A stretch of 64,000 nt of DNA from Streptomyces sp. NRRL WC-3618 (GCF_001280005.1 NZ_LGDW01000348.1:62001-126000); one strand, 5' to 3'; shown: positions 16,635 through 25,643, numbered from the stretch's first letter. Notes: generated by a model not told the origin, from the letters alone. Numbers and translations: made by a program.

Positions 16635-17849
16635 TCAGTTCTCGAAGAGGCGGCCCGCCGAGTGCACGCCCGGCTGGTACTTCGGCAGCCGGGCGGTGAT
16701 CTTCATGCCGGCTCCGAGCGCTGTCTCGATGACGAGGCCGTGGTCGTCGCCGTAGACCTGCCGGAGCCGGTCGTCCACGTTCGAGAGGCCGATGCCGCCG
16801 GACGGGCTGACCTCGCCCGCGAGGATACGGCGGAGCAGTACCGGGTCCATGCCGACGCCGTCGTCCTCGATGACGACCAGCGCCTCGGCGCCCGCGTCCT
16901 GCGCGGTGATACTGATGTGGCTCCCGCCTGCGGACGCCCCCTTGCCCTCCAGACCGTGTTTGACGGCGTTTTCCACCAGGGGCTGGAGGCAGAGGAAAGG
17001 CAACGCGACCGGGAGCACTTCGGGGGCGATCTGGAGGGTGACGGAGAGACGGTCGCCGAAGCGGGCCCGGACGAGCGCCAAGTAGTGGTCGATGGCGTGG
17101 AGTTCCTCGGCGAGGGTGGTGAAGTCGCCGTGCCTGCGGAACGAGTAGCGGGTGAAGTCGGCGAATTCCAGGAGCAGTTCGCGGGCGCGCTCGGGGTCGG
17201 TGCGCACGAACGAGGCGATCACCGCGAGCGAGTTGAAGATGAAATGCGGGGATATCTGGGCGCGAAGTGCCTTGATCTCGGCCTCGATCAGGCGGGTGCG
17301 GGACTGGTCCAGGTCCGCCAACTCCAGTTGGACGGAGACCCACCGCGCGACCTCTCCGGCCGCGCGGACGAGGACCGCCGACTCGCGGGGCGCGCACGCG
17401 ACGAGGGCGCCGTGGACCCGGTCGTCGACGGTGAGGGGGGCCACGACGGCCCAGCGCAGGGGGCAGTCCGGGGCGTCGCAGGTGAGCCGGAAGGCTTCGC
17501 CGCGGCCGGTTTCGAGGGGTCCGGCGAGGCATTCCATGATCTCGGCGCGGTGGTGTTCACCGACACCGTCCCAGACGAGGACCGACTTCTGGTCGGTGAG
17601 GCAGAGGGCGTCCGTGCCGAGCAGGGTGCGCAGCCGCCGGGCCGAGCGGCCGGCGGTCTCCTCGGTGAGGCCGGCGCGCAGTGGCGGTGCGGCGAGGGAG
17701 GCGGTGTGCAGGGTCTCGAAGGTGGCGTGCTCGACGGGGGTGCCGAGGCCGCCGAGGCGTTCGGGGCGGGCGGCGCGCCGGCCCAGCCAGAACCCGGCGG
17801 CCAGCAGCGGGAGGACGGCCACGCAGAGTCCGGCGAGGAATCCGCTCAT
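16635..17849 (-). CDS. LytS-type sensor histidine kinase
   Basis: A 404-residue sensor kinase. One N-terminal membrane helix (FLAGLCVAVLPLLAAGFWLG) is followed by a GAF-like region (about 45-195), the His_kinase domain with ISPHFIFNSLAVIASFV (phosphorylated His) and a HATPase domain (NAVKHGLEGK, DDGVGMD, GIGLSNV). It lacks the five to six membrane segments of true LytS. Its start overlaps the stop of the transporter gene by 4 bp (ATGA at 17846-17849), so it is the last gene of a four-gene operon with the LytTR regulator at 20802, the YjcH-like protein and the transporter. The signal may be the transported solute (inference). Confidence 0.92.
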   Translation of the reverse strand: MSGFLAGLCVAVLPLLAAGFWLGRRAARPERLGGLGTPVEHATFETLHTASLAAPPLRAGLTEETAGRSARRLRTLLGTDALCLTDQKSVLVWDGVGEHHRAEIMECLAGPLETGRGEAFRLTCDAPDCPLRWAVVAPLTVDDRVHGALVACAPRESAVLVRAAGEVARWVSVQLELADLDQSRTRLIEAEIKALRAQISPHFIFNSLAVIASFVRTDPERARELLLEFADFTRYSFRRHGDFTTLAEELHAIDHYLALVRARFGDRLSVTLQIAPEVLPVALPFLCLQPLVENAVKHGLEGKGASAGGSHISITAQDAGAEALVVIEDDGVGMDPVLLRRILAGEVSPSGGIGLSNVDDRLRQVYGDDHGLVIETALGAGMKITARLPKYQPGVHSAGRLFEN

Positions 17850-19627
17850 GTCCGGGTCACCTCCGTGCGTGCCGGTCCCCCGAGACCGTGGCCGCCGTGG
17901 CCGCCGTGGCCGCTGTGGCCGCCGTGCGCCCCGGACAGCTCCTCCGGCAGGTGGAAGCGGGACAGGATGGCCGCCGTGCCGGCCGGGACGCGGCCCGGGG
18001 TGGCCAGGGACACCAGGATCATGGTGAGGAATCCCAGGGGTACGGACCAGAGGGCGGGCCAGGCGAGCAGGGCGTGCAGGGCGCCCGTGCCCGGGAAGCT
18101 CGCCATGGTGGCGGCCACGGCGAGGAGCGCGGAGCCCCCGCCGACCAGCATCCCGGCGGCGGCGCCCGGCGGGGTCAGCCGGCGCCACCAGATGCCGAGG
18201 ACGAGCAGCGGGCAGAAGGAGGACGCGGAGACGGCGAAGGCGAGCCCGACGGCGTCGGCTACGGGGAGCCCGCCGACGATGGCGCTGGCGGCGAGGGGTA
18301 CGGCCATGGCGATGACCGTACCGAGGCGGAAGTGCCGTACTCCGCGTGAGGGCAGGACGTCCTGGGTGAGGACTCCGGCGACGGCCATGGTGAGGCCCGA
18401 CGCGGTGGACAGGAACGCGGCGAAGGCGCCGCCGGCCACCAGTGCGCCCAGCAGGTCGCCGCCGAGGCCGCCGATCATGCGGTCGGGCAGCAGGAGGACG
18501 GCGGCGTCGGCGTCGGAGGTGAGGGCCAGTTCGGGGGCGTAGAGGCGGCCCAGGGCGCCGTAGACGGGCGGGAGGAGGTAGAAGGCGCCGATGAGGCCGA
18601 GGACGGCGACGGTGGTGCGACGGGCGGCGACGCCGTGCGGGCTGGTGTAGAAGCGGACCACGACGTGCGGCAGGCCCATGGTGCCGAGGAACGTGGCGAG
18701 GATCAGGCCGTACGTGGCGTACAGCGGGCGTTCCTCGCGGCCTTCGGCGAGGGAGGTCGACATGCCGCCGTTGGTGCCGCGGTCGGCCTGGGGGACGGCG
18801 GCGCCCTTGGCGAAGGTGAGGCGGGTGCCGCGGTCGATGTGGTGGGTGCCGGTGGGGAGGTGGAGGACCTGGTCCGTGTGGGGGCGGCCGTCGACCGTGC
18901 CGGTCACGGTGACGGTGAGGGGGGCCCTCAGTTTCAGGTCGAGGCCGTCCGCGACGCGCACGACGCGCTGTTCGCGGAAGGTGGCGGGTTCGTCGAAGGC
19001 GTGGCGCGGGGCGCCGTCGCCCTGCCAGGCGAGGGCGAGGAAGAGGGCCGGGACGAGCATCGCGGTGAGCTTCAGCCAGTACTGGAAGGCCTGCACGAAG
19101 GTGATGCTGCGCATGCCGCCGGCGGCGACGGTGGCGACCACGACGACGGCGACGATGACCCCGCCGGCCCAGTCGGGCGCGTCGGTCAGGACCGCCAACG
19201 TCAGCCCCGCGCCCTGGAGCTGGGGCAGCAGGTAGAGCCAGCCGACCCCGACGACGAAGGCTCCGGCGAGCCGCCGTACGGCCTGGGAAGCGAGGCGGGC
19301 CTCGGCGAAGTCGGGGAGCGTGTAGGCGCCGGAGCGGCGCAGCGGGGCGGCGACGAAGAGGAGCAGCAGGAGGTAGCCGGCGGTGTAGCCGACGGGGTAC
19401 CAGAGCATGTCGGGGCCCTGGACGAGGACGAGGCCGGCGATGCCGAGGAAGGAGGCGGCGGAGAGGTACTCGCCGCTGATCGCGGTGGCGTTGAGGCGGG
19501 GGCCGACGGTGCGGGAGGCGACGTAGAAGTCGGAGGTGGTGCGGGAGATGCGCAGGCCGAACGCGCCGACGAAGACCGTCGCCACGACGACGAGGGCGAC
19601 GGCCGGGACGGCGTAGTTCTCGTTCAC
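17846..19627 (-). CDS. sodium:solute symporter (acetate permease ActP-like)
   Basis: A 593-residue SSS-family symporter with about 13 predicted membrane segments. The family segments include SRTVGPRLNATAISGEYLSA, FLGIAGLVLVQG and FVQAFQYWLKL. A soluble insertion of roughly 90 residues (about 215-300, with HAFDEPATFREQRVVRVADG) is larger than in simple SSS members and resembles cation/acetate symporters. It starts with GTG 19627, 24 bp after the small YjcH-like protein, as in E. coli yjcH-actP. Acetate or another short monocarboxylate is the likely substrate, but this rests on family and context. Confidence 0.9.
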   Translation of the reverse strand: MNENYAVPAVALVVVATVFVGAFGLRISRTTSDFYVASRTVGPRLNATAISGEYLSAASFLGIAGLVLVQGPDMLWYPVGYTAGYLLLLLFVAAPLRRSGAYTLPDFAEARLASQAVRRLAGAFVVGVGWLYLLPQLQGAGLTLAVLTDAPDWAGGVIVAVVVVATVAAGGMRSITFVQAFQYWLKLTAMLVPALFLALAWQGDGAPRHAFDEPATFREQRVVRVADGLDLKLRAPLTVTVTGTVDGRPHTDQVLHLPTGTHHIDRGTRLTFAKGAAVPQADRGTNGGMSTSLAEGREERPLYATYGLILATFLGTMGLPHVVVRFYTSPHGVAARRTTVAVLGLIGAFYLLPPVYGALGRLYAPELALTSDADAAVLLLPDRMIGGLGGDLLGALVAGGAFAAFLSTASGLTMAVAGVLTQDVLPSRGVRHFRLGTVIAMAVPLAASAIVGGLPVADAVGLAFAVSASSFCPLLVLGIWWRRLTPPGAAAGMLVGGGSALLAVAATMASFPGTGALHALLAWPALWSVPLGFLTMILVSLATPGRVPAGTAAILSRFHLPEELSGAHGGHSGHGGHGGHGLGGPARTEVTRT

Positions 19628-19651
19628 AGGGGCCTGTTCCCGTTCATGGCG

Positions 19652-20017
19652 TCAGCGGTCCTGGTCCTCGACCAGCCGGACGAAGTCCCGTTCGTTGCGT
19701 TCGGCGCGCCGCACGTACCAGCGGGCGAGCAGCACCAGGGGCGCGTAGAGGCCGAAGCCGAGGATCAGCCACTTCAGGTGGTGGGCGTCGGGCAGCGCGG
19801 CGAAGAGCAGCGGCAGCGGCGCGACGAGGAGTGCGAGGACCGCGAACACGGCCAGGGCGGCGCGGAGTTGGGAGCGCATGAGGGAGCGGACGTAGGTGTG
19901 GCCGAGGGTGGTCTGCTCGTCGATCTCGGTGCGCGGCCGGTAGTAGCCAAAGGTGCGGCGGGCGCGCCGGGGCGGCCCGGTGACGACGACGCGGCGTTCG
20001 GCGGGATCCTGGGGCAT
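19652..20017 (-). CDS. YjcH/DUF485-like small membrane protein
   Basis: A 121-residue protein with two membrane helices (AALAVFAVLALLVAPLPLLF and LKWLILGFGLYAPLVLLARW), a basic N-terminal arm and a charged tail with RRAERNERDF. The two-helix topology and the position directly before an SSS symporter match DUF485 (YjcH) proteins, which accompany ActP. The exact family assignment is tentative. The ATG at 20017 lies 17 bp after the response regulator stop. Confidence 0.75.
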   Translation of the reverse strand: MPQDPAERRVVVTGPPRRARRTFGYYRPRTEIDEQTTLGHTYVRSLMRSQLRAALAVFAVLALLVAPLPLLFAALPDAHHLKWLILGFGLYAPLVLLARWYVRRAERNERDFVRLVEDQDR

Positions 20018-20034
20018 GGATGCGGTTCCGTCCC

Positions 20035-20802
20035 TCAGCTCGCGGGCCGGCGCATCAGCAGGTCCCGTAGCTCACGGGCGTGGCGCCGGCTGACCTGGAG
20101 TTCCTCGGCGCCGACCAGGACGCTCACGGCGCCGGCGTCGAGGCGGAGTTCACCGATGTGGCGCAGGGCGACGAGGTGGCGGCGGTGGATGCGGACGAAA
20201 CCGCGGGCGCGCCAGCGCTCCTCCAGGGTGGAGAGCGGGATGCGTACGAGGTGGCTGCCCCGGTCGGTGTGCAGACGGGCGTAGTCGCCCTGGGCCTCGA
20301 CGTGGGTGATGTCGTCGACGGCGACGAAGCGGGTCACTCCGCCGAGCTCGACGGGTATGTGGTCGGGGTCGGGTTCGTGCACGGGTATGGGCGCGGGCAG
20401 GGTCGGGGTGTTGTCGCGCAGTTCGGCGGCTCGGCGGACGGCTTCGGCGAGGCGTTCCTTGCGTACGGGTTTCAGTACGTAGTCGACGGCCTTGAGGTCG
20501 AACGCCTGGACGGCGAAGTCCTCGTGGGCGGTGACGAACACGACGAGCGGCGGCTTGGCGAACCCGGTGAGGAGACGGGCGAGGTCGAGGCCGTCGAGAC
20601 CGGGCATGTGGATGTCGAGGAACACCACGTCGATGGCCTCGGGTCCGCCGGGCCCCGACTGGAGGGCGCGGTTGATGCGGCGCAGCGCCTCGGTCGCGTC
20701 ACCGGCTCCCTCGGCGGTGCCGATCCGTGGGTCGGCGTGCAGCAGATAGAGCAGTTCCTCGAGGGAGGGGCGTTCGTCGTCGACGGCGAGGGCGCGCAGC
20801 AT
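20035..20802 (-). CDS. LytTR-family response regulator
   Basis: A 255-residue response regulator. The receiver domain (1-120) has the phosphoacceptor Asp in VVFLDIHMPGLDG and the conserved Lys in VDYVLKPVRK. A LytTR DNA-binding domain follows (about 150-255: VAVDDITHVEAQGDYARLH, then LVRIPLSTLEERW and FVRIHRRHLV). It is the first gene of the operon that ends in its LytS-type kinase. Transport genes between regulator and kinase suggest that the system controls and senses uptake of one metabolite, like the MctSR/PyrSR and BtsSR systems known elsewhere (comparison from general knowledge). Confidence 0.94.
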   Translation of the reverse strand: MLRALAVDDERPSLEELLYLLHADPRIGTAEGAGDATEALRRINRALQSGPGGPEAIDVVFLDIHMPGLDGLDLARLLTGFAKPPLVVFVTAHEDFAVQAFDLKAVDYVLKPVRKERLAEAVRRAAELRDNTPTLPAPIPVHEPDPDHIPVELGGVTRFVAVDDITHVEAQGDYARLHTDRGSHLVRIPLSTLEERWRARGFVRIHRRHLVALRHIGELRLDAGAVSVLVGAEELQVSRRHARELRDLLMRRPAS

Positions 20803-20902
20803 GAAGGTGGAGTGTAGGTGGAATTCGTACGTGTGCACATGTGCCGGGTGGGTAAGCCGCCGATGGGGCGCGGTGCCCGCCGTCGCTGGATACAGTGCCC
20901 GG

Positions 20903-21418
20903 ATGAACAGCAGGCCGGCGCCTTTCGACGAAGTGGACCGGAAGATCATCACCACCCTGATGGCGAACGCCCGTACGAGCTTCGCCGAGATCGGCGCGGC
21001 GGTCGGGTTGTCGGCCACCGCGGTGAAGCGGCGGGTGGACCGGCTGCGTGAGACGGGCGTGATCACCGGGTTCACGGCGACGGTGGAGCCGTCGGCGCTC
21101 GGCTGGAGCACGGAGGCGTACGTCGAGGTGTACTGCGAGGGCGCGGCGCCGCCCCGGCGGCTGGCGGAGGTGGTGCGCAACCATCCGGAGATCACGGCGG
21201 CGATGACGGTGACGGGCGGCGCGGACGCGCTGCTGCATGTGCGGGCGACGGATGTGGAGCACTTCGAGAACGTGCTGGAGCGCATCAGGACCGAGCCGTT
21301 CATCCGGAAGACGATCAGCTACATGGTGCTGTCCCACCTCCTCACGGAAAGCCCGGAGGCGGGGGCTACCCATCCTGCCCCGAACAACACATCGAAAGGC
21401 GCATCAGACCTGCGTTGA
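20903..21418 (+). CDS. Lrp/AsnC-family transcriptional regulator
   Basis: A 171-residue Lrp/AsnC protein. The N-terminal winged helix (about 5-65: VDRKIITTLMANARTSFAEI, then LSATAVKRRVDRLRE) is followed by a RAM effector domain (HPEITAAMTVTGGADALLHV). It starts at ATG 20903, 100 bp from the divergent response regulator, and is followed on the same strand by dimethylargininase and ornithine aminotransferase genes, so arginine-family amino acids are likely effectors and targets. The C-terminal 18 residues are low-complexity. Confidence 0.9.
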   Translation: MNSRPAPFDEVDRKIITTLMANARTSFAEIGAAVGLSATAVKRRVDRLRETGVITGFTATVEPSALGWSTEAYVEVYCEGAAPPRRLAEVVRNHPEITAAMTVTGGADALLHVRATDVEHFENVLERIRTEPFIRKTISYMVLSHLLTESPEAGATHPAPNNTSKGASDLR

Positions 21419-21542
21419 TGCCGTCAAAGACGCAGGATTCCTGCGCCGACACGCAATCGTTGTCACTTGTCGAGCGTCGGGCTCAGTTCCTACCGTGGTG
21501 TACATCCCACTGGAGCTTTGCAGGAAGCGGAGGAACCCCTCT

Positions 21543-22355
21543 GTGCCCGACAGCCGTGTGCCGCTCCCCCGGCGCTTTCTTGTCTGTGAACCCAGACATT
21601 TCGCCGTGCAGTACGCGATCAATCCCTGGATGAACCCCGACATCAGGGTCGACGTCGATCTGGCCCAGGAACAGTGGCGCTCGCTGATCAGCGCCTACCG
21701 CGCCCACGGCCACACCGTGGACACCGTGGAGCCGGTCGCCGGCCTGCCCGACATGGTGTTCGCCGCGAACTCGGCGGTCGTCGTCGACGGCCGTGTCTTC
21801 GGCTCCTCCTTCCACGCCCCCGAACGCCGCCCCGAGTCGACCGCGTACGAGACGTGGTTCAAGTCGGCGGGCTACGACGTGTACCGCCCGGAGTCGGTGT
21901 GCGAGGGCGAGGGAGACCTGGTCCCGGCCGGCCGCTGGATCCTGGCGGGCACGGGCTTCCGTACGACCCGTGAGGCCCATCACGAGGTGCAGGAGTACTT
22001 CGGCGTCCCGGTGATCAGCCTCAAGCTGACGGACCCGTACTTCTACCACCTGGACACGGCGCTGTTCGTCCTGGACGAGACCAACATCGCGTACTACCCG
22101 GACGCGTTCTCGCCGGGCAGCCGCGAGGTGCTGGCGCGGCTGTACCCGGACGCGGTCGTCGCGACCCGCGAGGACGCGCTCACGTTCGGGCTGAACTCGG
22201 TCTCGGACGGCCACCACGTCTTCATCGACCCGGGCGCCACGGCCCTCGCCGCCGAACTGACGCGCCACGGCTACCTCCCCGTTCCCGTCGACCTGTCGGA
22301 GTTCCGCAAGGCCGGCGGCGGCATCAAGTGCTGCACTCAGGAGATCCGCTCATGA
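21543..22355 (+). CDS. dimethylargininase / amidinotransferase-fold hydrolase
   Basis: A 270-residue guanidine-modifying enzyme of the DDAH type, expected to hydrolyse methylated arginines (or a related guanidine) to citrulline and an amine. Visible landmarks are DMVFAANSAVVVDGRV, GEGDLVPAGRW, the segment YFYHLDTALFVLD with the catalytic His, and the C-terminal nucleophile in GGGIKCCTQE (Cys263/Cys264). GTG 21543 was chosen for its CGGAGGA 8 nt upstream; the frame is open further upstream without homology. It overlaps rocD by 4 bp (ATGA). Family members beside ornithine aminotransferase may act in arginine breakdown, so the precise substrate is uncertain. Confidence 0.87.
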   Translation: MPDSRVPLPRRFLVCEPRHFAVQYAINPWMNPDIRVDVDLAQEQWRSLISAYRAHGHTVDTVEPVAGLPDMVFAANSAVVVDGRVFGSSFHAPERRPESTAYETWFKSAGYDVYRPESVCEGEGDLVPAGRWILAGTGFRTTREAHHEVQEYFGVPVISLKLTDPYFYHLDTALFVLDETNIAYYPDAFSPGSREVLARLYPDAVVATREDALTFGLNSVSDGHHVFIDPGATALAAELTRHGYLPVPVDLSEFRKAGGGIKCCTQEIRS

Positions 22356-23602
22356 CCGCACCGACGAGCACGAACACGGGCGCAGCCACCGCCACCCGCA
22401 CCTCCGCGGACCTCATCCGCGCCGAGGAACCGGTCCTCGCGCACAACTACCACCCGCTGCCCGTGGTCGTGGCCCGCGCCGAGGGCGCCTGCGTCGAGGA
22501 CGTCGAGGGCCGCCGCTATCTGGACATGCTGGCCGGCTACTCGGCCCTGAACTTCGGCCACCGCCACCCGGCGCTGATCGAGGCGGCGCACCGCCAGCTG
22601 GACCGCCTCACCCTCACGTCCCGCGCCTTTCACAACGACCGGCTGGCCCAGTTCGCCACCTCCCTGGCCGAGTTGACGGGCCTGGACATGGTCCTGCCGA
22701 TGAACACCGGCGCCGAGGCGGTCGAGAGCGCCGTCAAGGTGGCCCGCAAATGGGCGTACGACGTGAAGGGCGTCCCCGCCGACCGGGCGACGATCGTGGT
22801 CGCGGCGGACAACTTCCACGGCCGTACGACGACGATCGTCAGCTTCTCCACGGACGAGACGGCCAGGGCGGGATTCGGCCCGTTCACCCCGGGCTTCCGG
22901 ATCGTGCCCTACAACGACCTGGCGGCCCTGGAGGAGACGATCGACGAGACGACGGCCGCGGTCCTCCTGGAGCCCATCCAGGGCGAGGCGGGCGTCCTGA
23001 TCCCCGACGACGGCTATCTGACCGGCGTACGCGAACTGACCCGCCGCACGGGCTGCCTGTTCATCGCCGACGAGATCCAGTCGGGCCTGGGCCGCACCGG
23101 GCGCACGCTGGCGGTGGACCACGAGAACGTCGTGCCGGACATGCTGCTGCTCGGCAAGGCCCTGGGCGGCGGCATCGTGCCCGTGTCGGCGGTGGTCGCG
23201 CGCCGGGACGTCCTCGGGGTGCTGCGGCCGGGCGAACACGGCTCGACGTTCGGCGGCAACCCCCTGGCCGCGGCGGTCGGCCAGGCCGTGGTCGAGCTGC
23301 TGGAGACCGGCGAGTTCCAGCGCAGGGCGGCCGAATTGGGGGTCGTCCTGCGTGACGGTCTGACCGGGCTGGTCGGCAAGGGCGTCGTCGGCTTCCGGTC
23401 GCGGGGACTGTGGGCGGGGGTCGACGTCGACCCGGCCATCGGGACCGGACGGGAGATCAGTGAGCGGCTGATGCGGGAGGGCATCCTGGTCAAGGACACC
23501 CACGGGTCGACAATCCGGCTGGCGCCGCCGCTGACGGTCACCGGGGAGGAACTGACGACGGCTCTGGGCGCGCTGGAGCGGGTGCTGACGCGGGGGGCCT
23601 GA
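22352..23602 (+). CDS. rocD: ornithine--oxo-acid transaminase
   Basis: A 416-residue class III PLP aminotransferase that transfers the delta-amino group of ornithine to 2-oxoglutarate, giving glutamate semialdehyde. It shows MNTGAEAVESAVKVARKW, the Asp-containing IADEIQSGLGRTG, the PLP lysine Lys269 in LLLGKALGGG and [13 protein letters not shown]. The start codon overlaps the dimethylargininase stop, giving tight translational coupling. Together with the Lrp gene the cluster looks like an arginine/ornithine utilisation unit, although no arginase or proline pathway gene is in view. Confidence 0.94.
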   Translation: MTAPTSTNTGAATATRTSADLIRAEEPVLAHNYHPLPVVVARAEGACVEDVEGRRYLDMLAGYSALNFGHRHPALIEAAHRQLDRLTLTSRAFHNDRLAQFATSLAELTGLDMVLPMNTGAEAVESAVKVARKWAYDVKGVPADRATIVVAADNFHGRTTTIVSFSTDETARAGFGPFTPGFRIVPYNDLAALEETIDETTAAVLLEPIQGEAGVLIPDDGYLTGVRELTRRTGCLFIADEIQSGLGRTGRTLAVDHENVVPDMLLLGKALGGGIVPVSAVVARRDVLGVLRPGEHGSTFGGNPLAAAVGQAVVELLETGEFQRRAAELGVVLRDGLTGLVGKGVVGFRSRGLWAGVDVDPAIGTGREISERLMREGILVKDTHGSTIRLAPPLTVTGEELTTALGALERVLTRGA

Positions 23603-23687
23603 CGGCGGACGGCACGGCGGATGCTCCGACCGCCGTGCCGTCGCGGCTCAACGAGGTCTTTCCGGACGCACCCGAGCTGATCACCCC

Positions 23688-23699
23688 GTTACAGGTAAC
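23688..23699. promoter_or_regulatory. inverted repeat GTTAC-AG-GTAAC upstream of the acyltransferase
   Basis: A perfect 5-bp inverted repeat with a 2-bp spacer, 81 bp before the start of the acyltransferase gene, in the 177-bp gap after rocD. It resembles the arms of the putative TetR operator at 7023-7037, but the spacer differs. Possible regulator-binding site; weak evidence. Confidence 0.35.
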
Positions 23700-23779
23700 C
23701 GCCTCGACACATACACTGACGTCCTGACGCGCACCCCGTTGACCTGCGTTGACCTGCATTGATCTGAGGAGCGACCCCC

Positions 23780-24517
23780 TTGTTCTACTACGTACTCAAA
23801 TACGTGCTGCTCGGGCCGCTGCTGAGACTGGTCTTCCGGCCTCGGATCGAGGGGCTCGAAAACGTCCCGTCGTCGGGCGCCGCGATCGTCGCCGGGAACC
23901 ATCTGTCCTTCTCCGACCACTTCCTGATGCCCGCGATCCTCAAACGGCGCATCACCTTTCTCGCGAAGGCCGAGTACTTCACGGGTCCTGGGATCAAGGG
24001 GCGGCTGACCGCGTTCTTCTTCCGCAGCGCCGGGCAGATTCCGGTGGACCGGTCCGGTAAGGAGGCGGGGCAGGCGGCGATCCGTGAAGGGCTCGGGGTG
24101 CTGAGCAAGGACGAGCTGCTCGGTATCTATCCGGAGGGCACCCGGTCGCACGACGGACGGCTCTACAAGGGCAAGGTCGGGGTCGCCGTCATGGCGCTCA
24201 GGGCCCAGGTGCCCGTCATCCCGTGCGCGATGATCGGCACCTTCGAGGCGCAGCCGCCGGGCAAGGTCATCCCGAACGTCCATCCCGTGGCCATCCGCTT
24301 CGGCAAGCCCCTCGACTTCTCCCGCTACCTCGGGATGGAGGACGAGAAGGCGGTTCTGCGGGCCATCACGGACGAGATCATGTACGCCATCCTCAACCTC
24401 TCCGGGCAGGAGTACGTCGACCAGTACGCGGCCGTCGCCAAGGCGGAGGAAGCCGCAGCGAAGAAGGCGGAGAAGGAGCAGCGGGCGCGCAAGTTCCCGC
24501 GTATGCCGCTCAGTTGA
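23780..24517 (+). CDS. plsC: 1-acyl-sn-glycerol-3-phosphate acyltransferase family protein
   Basis: A 245-residue PlsC-type acyltransferase that esterifies lysophosphatidic acid at sn-2 in phospholipid synthesis. The catalytic NHLSFSDHF (HX4D motif) is at about residues 41-49 and the substrate-binding YPEGTRSHDG at about 118. A short hydrophobic N-terminus (YYVLKYVLLGPLLRLVF) can anchor it to the membrane. It begins with TTG 23780, with GAGGA 11 nt upstream. The Ala/Lys/Glu-rich C-terminus (about 218-240) is probably a surface helix. Several PlsC paralogues occur per Streptomyces genome. Confidence 0.92.
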   Translation: MFYYVLKYVLLGPLLRLVFRPRIEGLENVPSSGAAIVAGNHLSFSDHFLMPAILKRRITFLAKAEYFTGPGIKGRLTAFFFRSAGQIPVDRSGKEAGQAAIREGLGVLSKDELLGIYPEGTRSHDGRLYKGKVGVAVMALRAQVPVIPCAMIGTFEAQPPGKVIPNVHPVAIRFGKPLDFSRYLGMEDEKAVLRAITDEIMYAILNLSGQEYVDQYAAVAKAEEAAAKKAEKEQRARKFPRMPLS

Positions 24518-24603
24518 GGCCGCCGACGCTCTTCACCACATCCGCGATCTGCTCGTGGCTAATCTCCTGCTGCCCTGGCGCTCTCAGCGGTTACGGTCGC
24601 TCC

Positions 24604-25626
24604 ATGAAACGAGCTGTGGTGATCGGAGCAACCGGGCAGATCGGACGGGTGGCCGTGGGGGCGCTCGCCAGGGACGGGTGGGAGGTGACCGCCGTCTCGC
24701 GGGGCGGCGGACGGGACGGCGACTGGCCGGACGAGGTGCGGGTCGCGGCCGCCGACCGGGCTGACGACACGGCGCTCGGGGCGGTGGTCGGCGACGGGTG
24801 CGATGTCCTCGTGGACATGGTGGCCTACGGGCCCGAGCACGCACGGCAGTTGGCCGGTCTCGCCGGCCGGGTCGGGTCGGCCGTGGTGATCTCCAGCCTG
24901 TCCGTGTACGAGGACGACAAGGGCCGCAACTTCGACACGCAGGAGGAGCCCGACGGCTTCCCCGAGTACCCGGTGCCCATCACCGAGGAACAGCTCACGG
25001 TCCGGCCGGGCGAGAGCTCGTACAGCACCCGGAAAGCGGGCCTGGAGCGCGAACTCCTCGCCCTCGGCGACCAGTTGCCGGCCACGCTGCTGCGGGCGGG
25101 CGCGATCCACGGGCCGTACTGCCGTAGTCCGCGCGAGCTGTACTTCGTCAAACGCAACCTGGACGGGCGGCGCCGGCGCGTCCTCGCCTACGGCGGCGGG
25201 AGCCGTTTCCATCCGGCGAGCGTCCACAACATCGCCGAGCTGATCCGGCTGGCCGCCGCGCGTCCGGGTGCCCGGGCCCTGAACGCCGTCGATCCCGAGG
25301 CGCCGACGGTGGCGGAGATCGCCGGGGCGATCGACTCCGTGATGGGGGTCGAGGTGGAGACCGTTCTGGTGGACGGTCCGCCGCCGGTGCCCACCGTGGG
25401 CGACACCCCGTGGTCGACGCCGGTGCCCGTGGTGTGCGACATGTCCGCCGCCGAACGGGAGTTGGGCTACCGGCCCGTCGTCACGTACGCCCAGAGCCTG
25501 CCGGAGACCGTCGCCTGGATCGAGGGGCAGTTGGCCGGGCGGGACTGGCGGGAGGCGTATCCCAAGATGTACGAGACGTACGGCGATCTCTTCGACTACG
25601 CGGCGGAGGACGCCTGGTCGGCGTGA
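24604..25626 (+). CDS. NAD-dependent epimerase/dehydratase family protein
   Basis: A 340-residue extended short-chain dehydrogenase/reductase. The Rossmann loop is VVIGATGQIG at the N-terminus, and a catalytic Tyr-x3-Lys-like motif appears as SSYSTRKAGLE. The C-terminal substrate region includes FHPASVHNIAELI. Its specificity (sugar nucleotide or other) cannot be read. The 86-bp gap after plsC and the weak ribosome site before ATG 24604 leave open whether it is transcribed separately. Confidence 0.88.
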   Translation: MKRAVVIGATGQIGRVAVGALARDGWEVTAVSRGGGRDGDWPDEVRVAAADRADDTALGAVVGDGCDVLVDMVAYGPEHARQLAGLAGRVGSAVVISSLSVYEDDKGRNFDTQEEPDGFPEYPVPITEEQLTVRPGESSYSTRKAGLERELLALGDQLPATLLRAGAIHGPYCRSPRELYFVKRNLDGRRRRVLAYGGGSRFHPASVHNIAELIRLAAARPGARALNAVDPEAPTVAEIAGAIDSVMGVEVETVLVDGPPPVPTVGDTPWSTPVPVVCDMSAAERELGYRPVVTYAQSLPETVAWIEGQLAGRDWREAYPKMYETYGDLFDYAAEDAWSA

Positions 25627-25643
25627 CAGGAGGCGCGTGACGG

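Noticed and set aside
16527..18542. 671-codon open frame on the plus strand
   Set aside because: It lies opposite the histidine kinase and symporter genes, has Gly/Asp/Val-rich low-complexity composition and no domain; long antisense frames are expected at this GC content.
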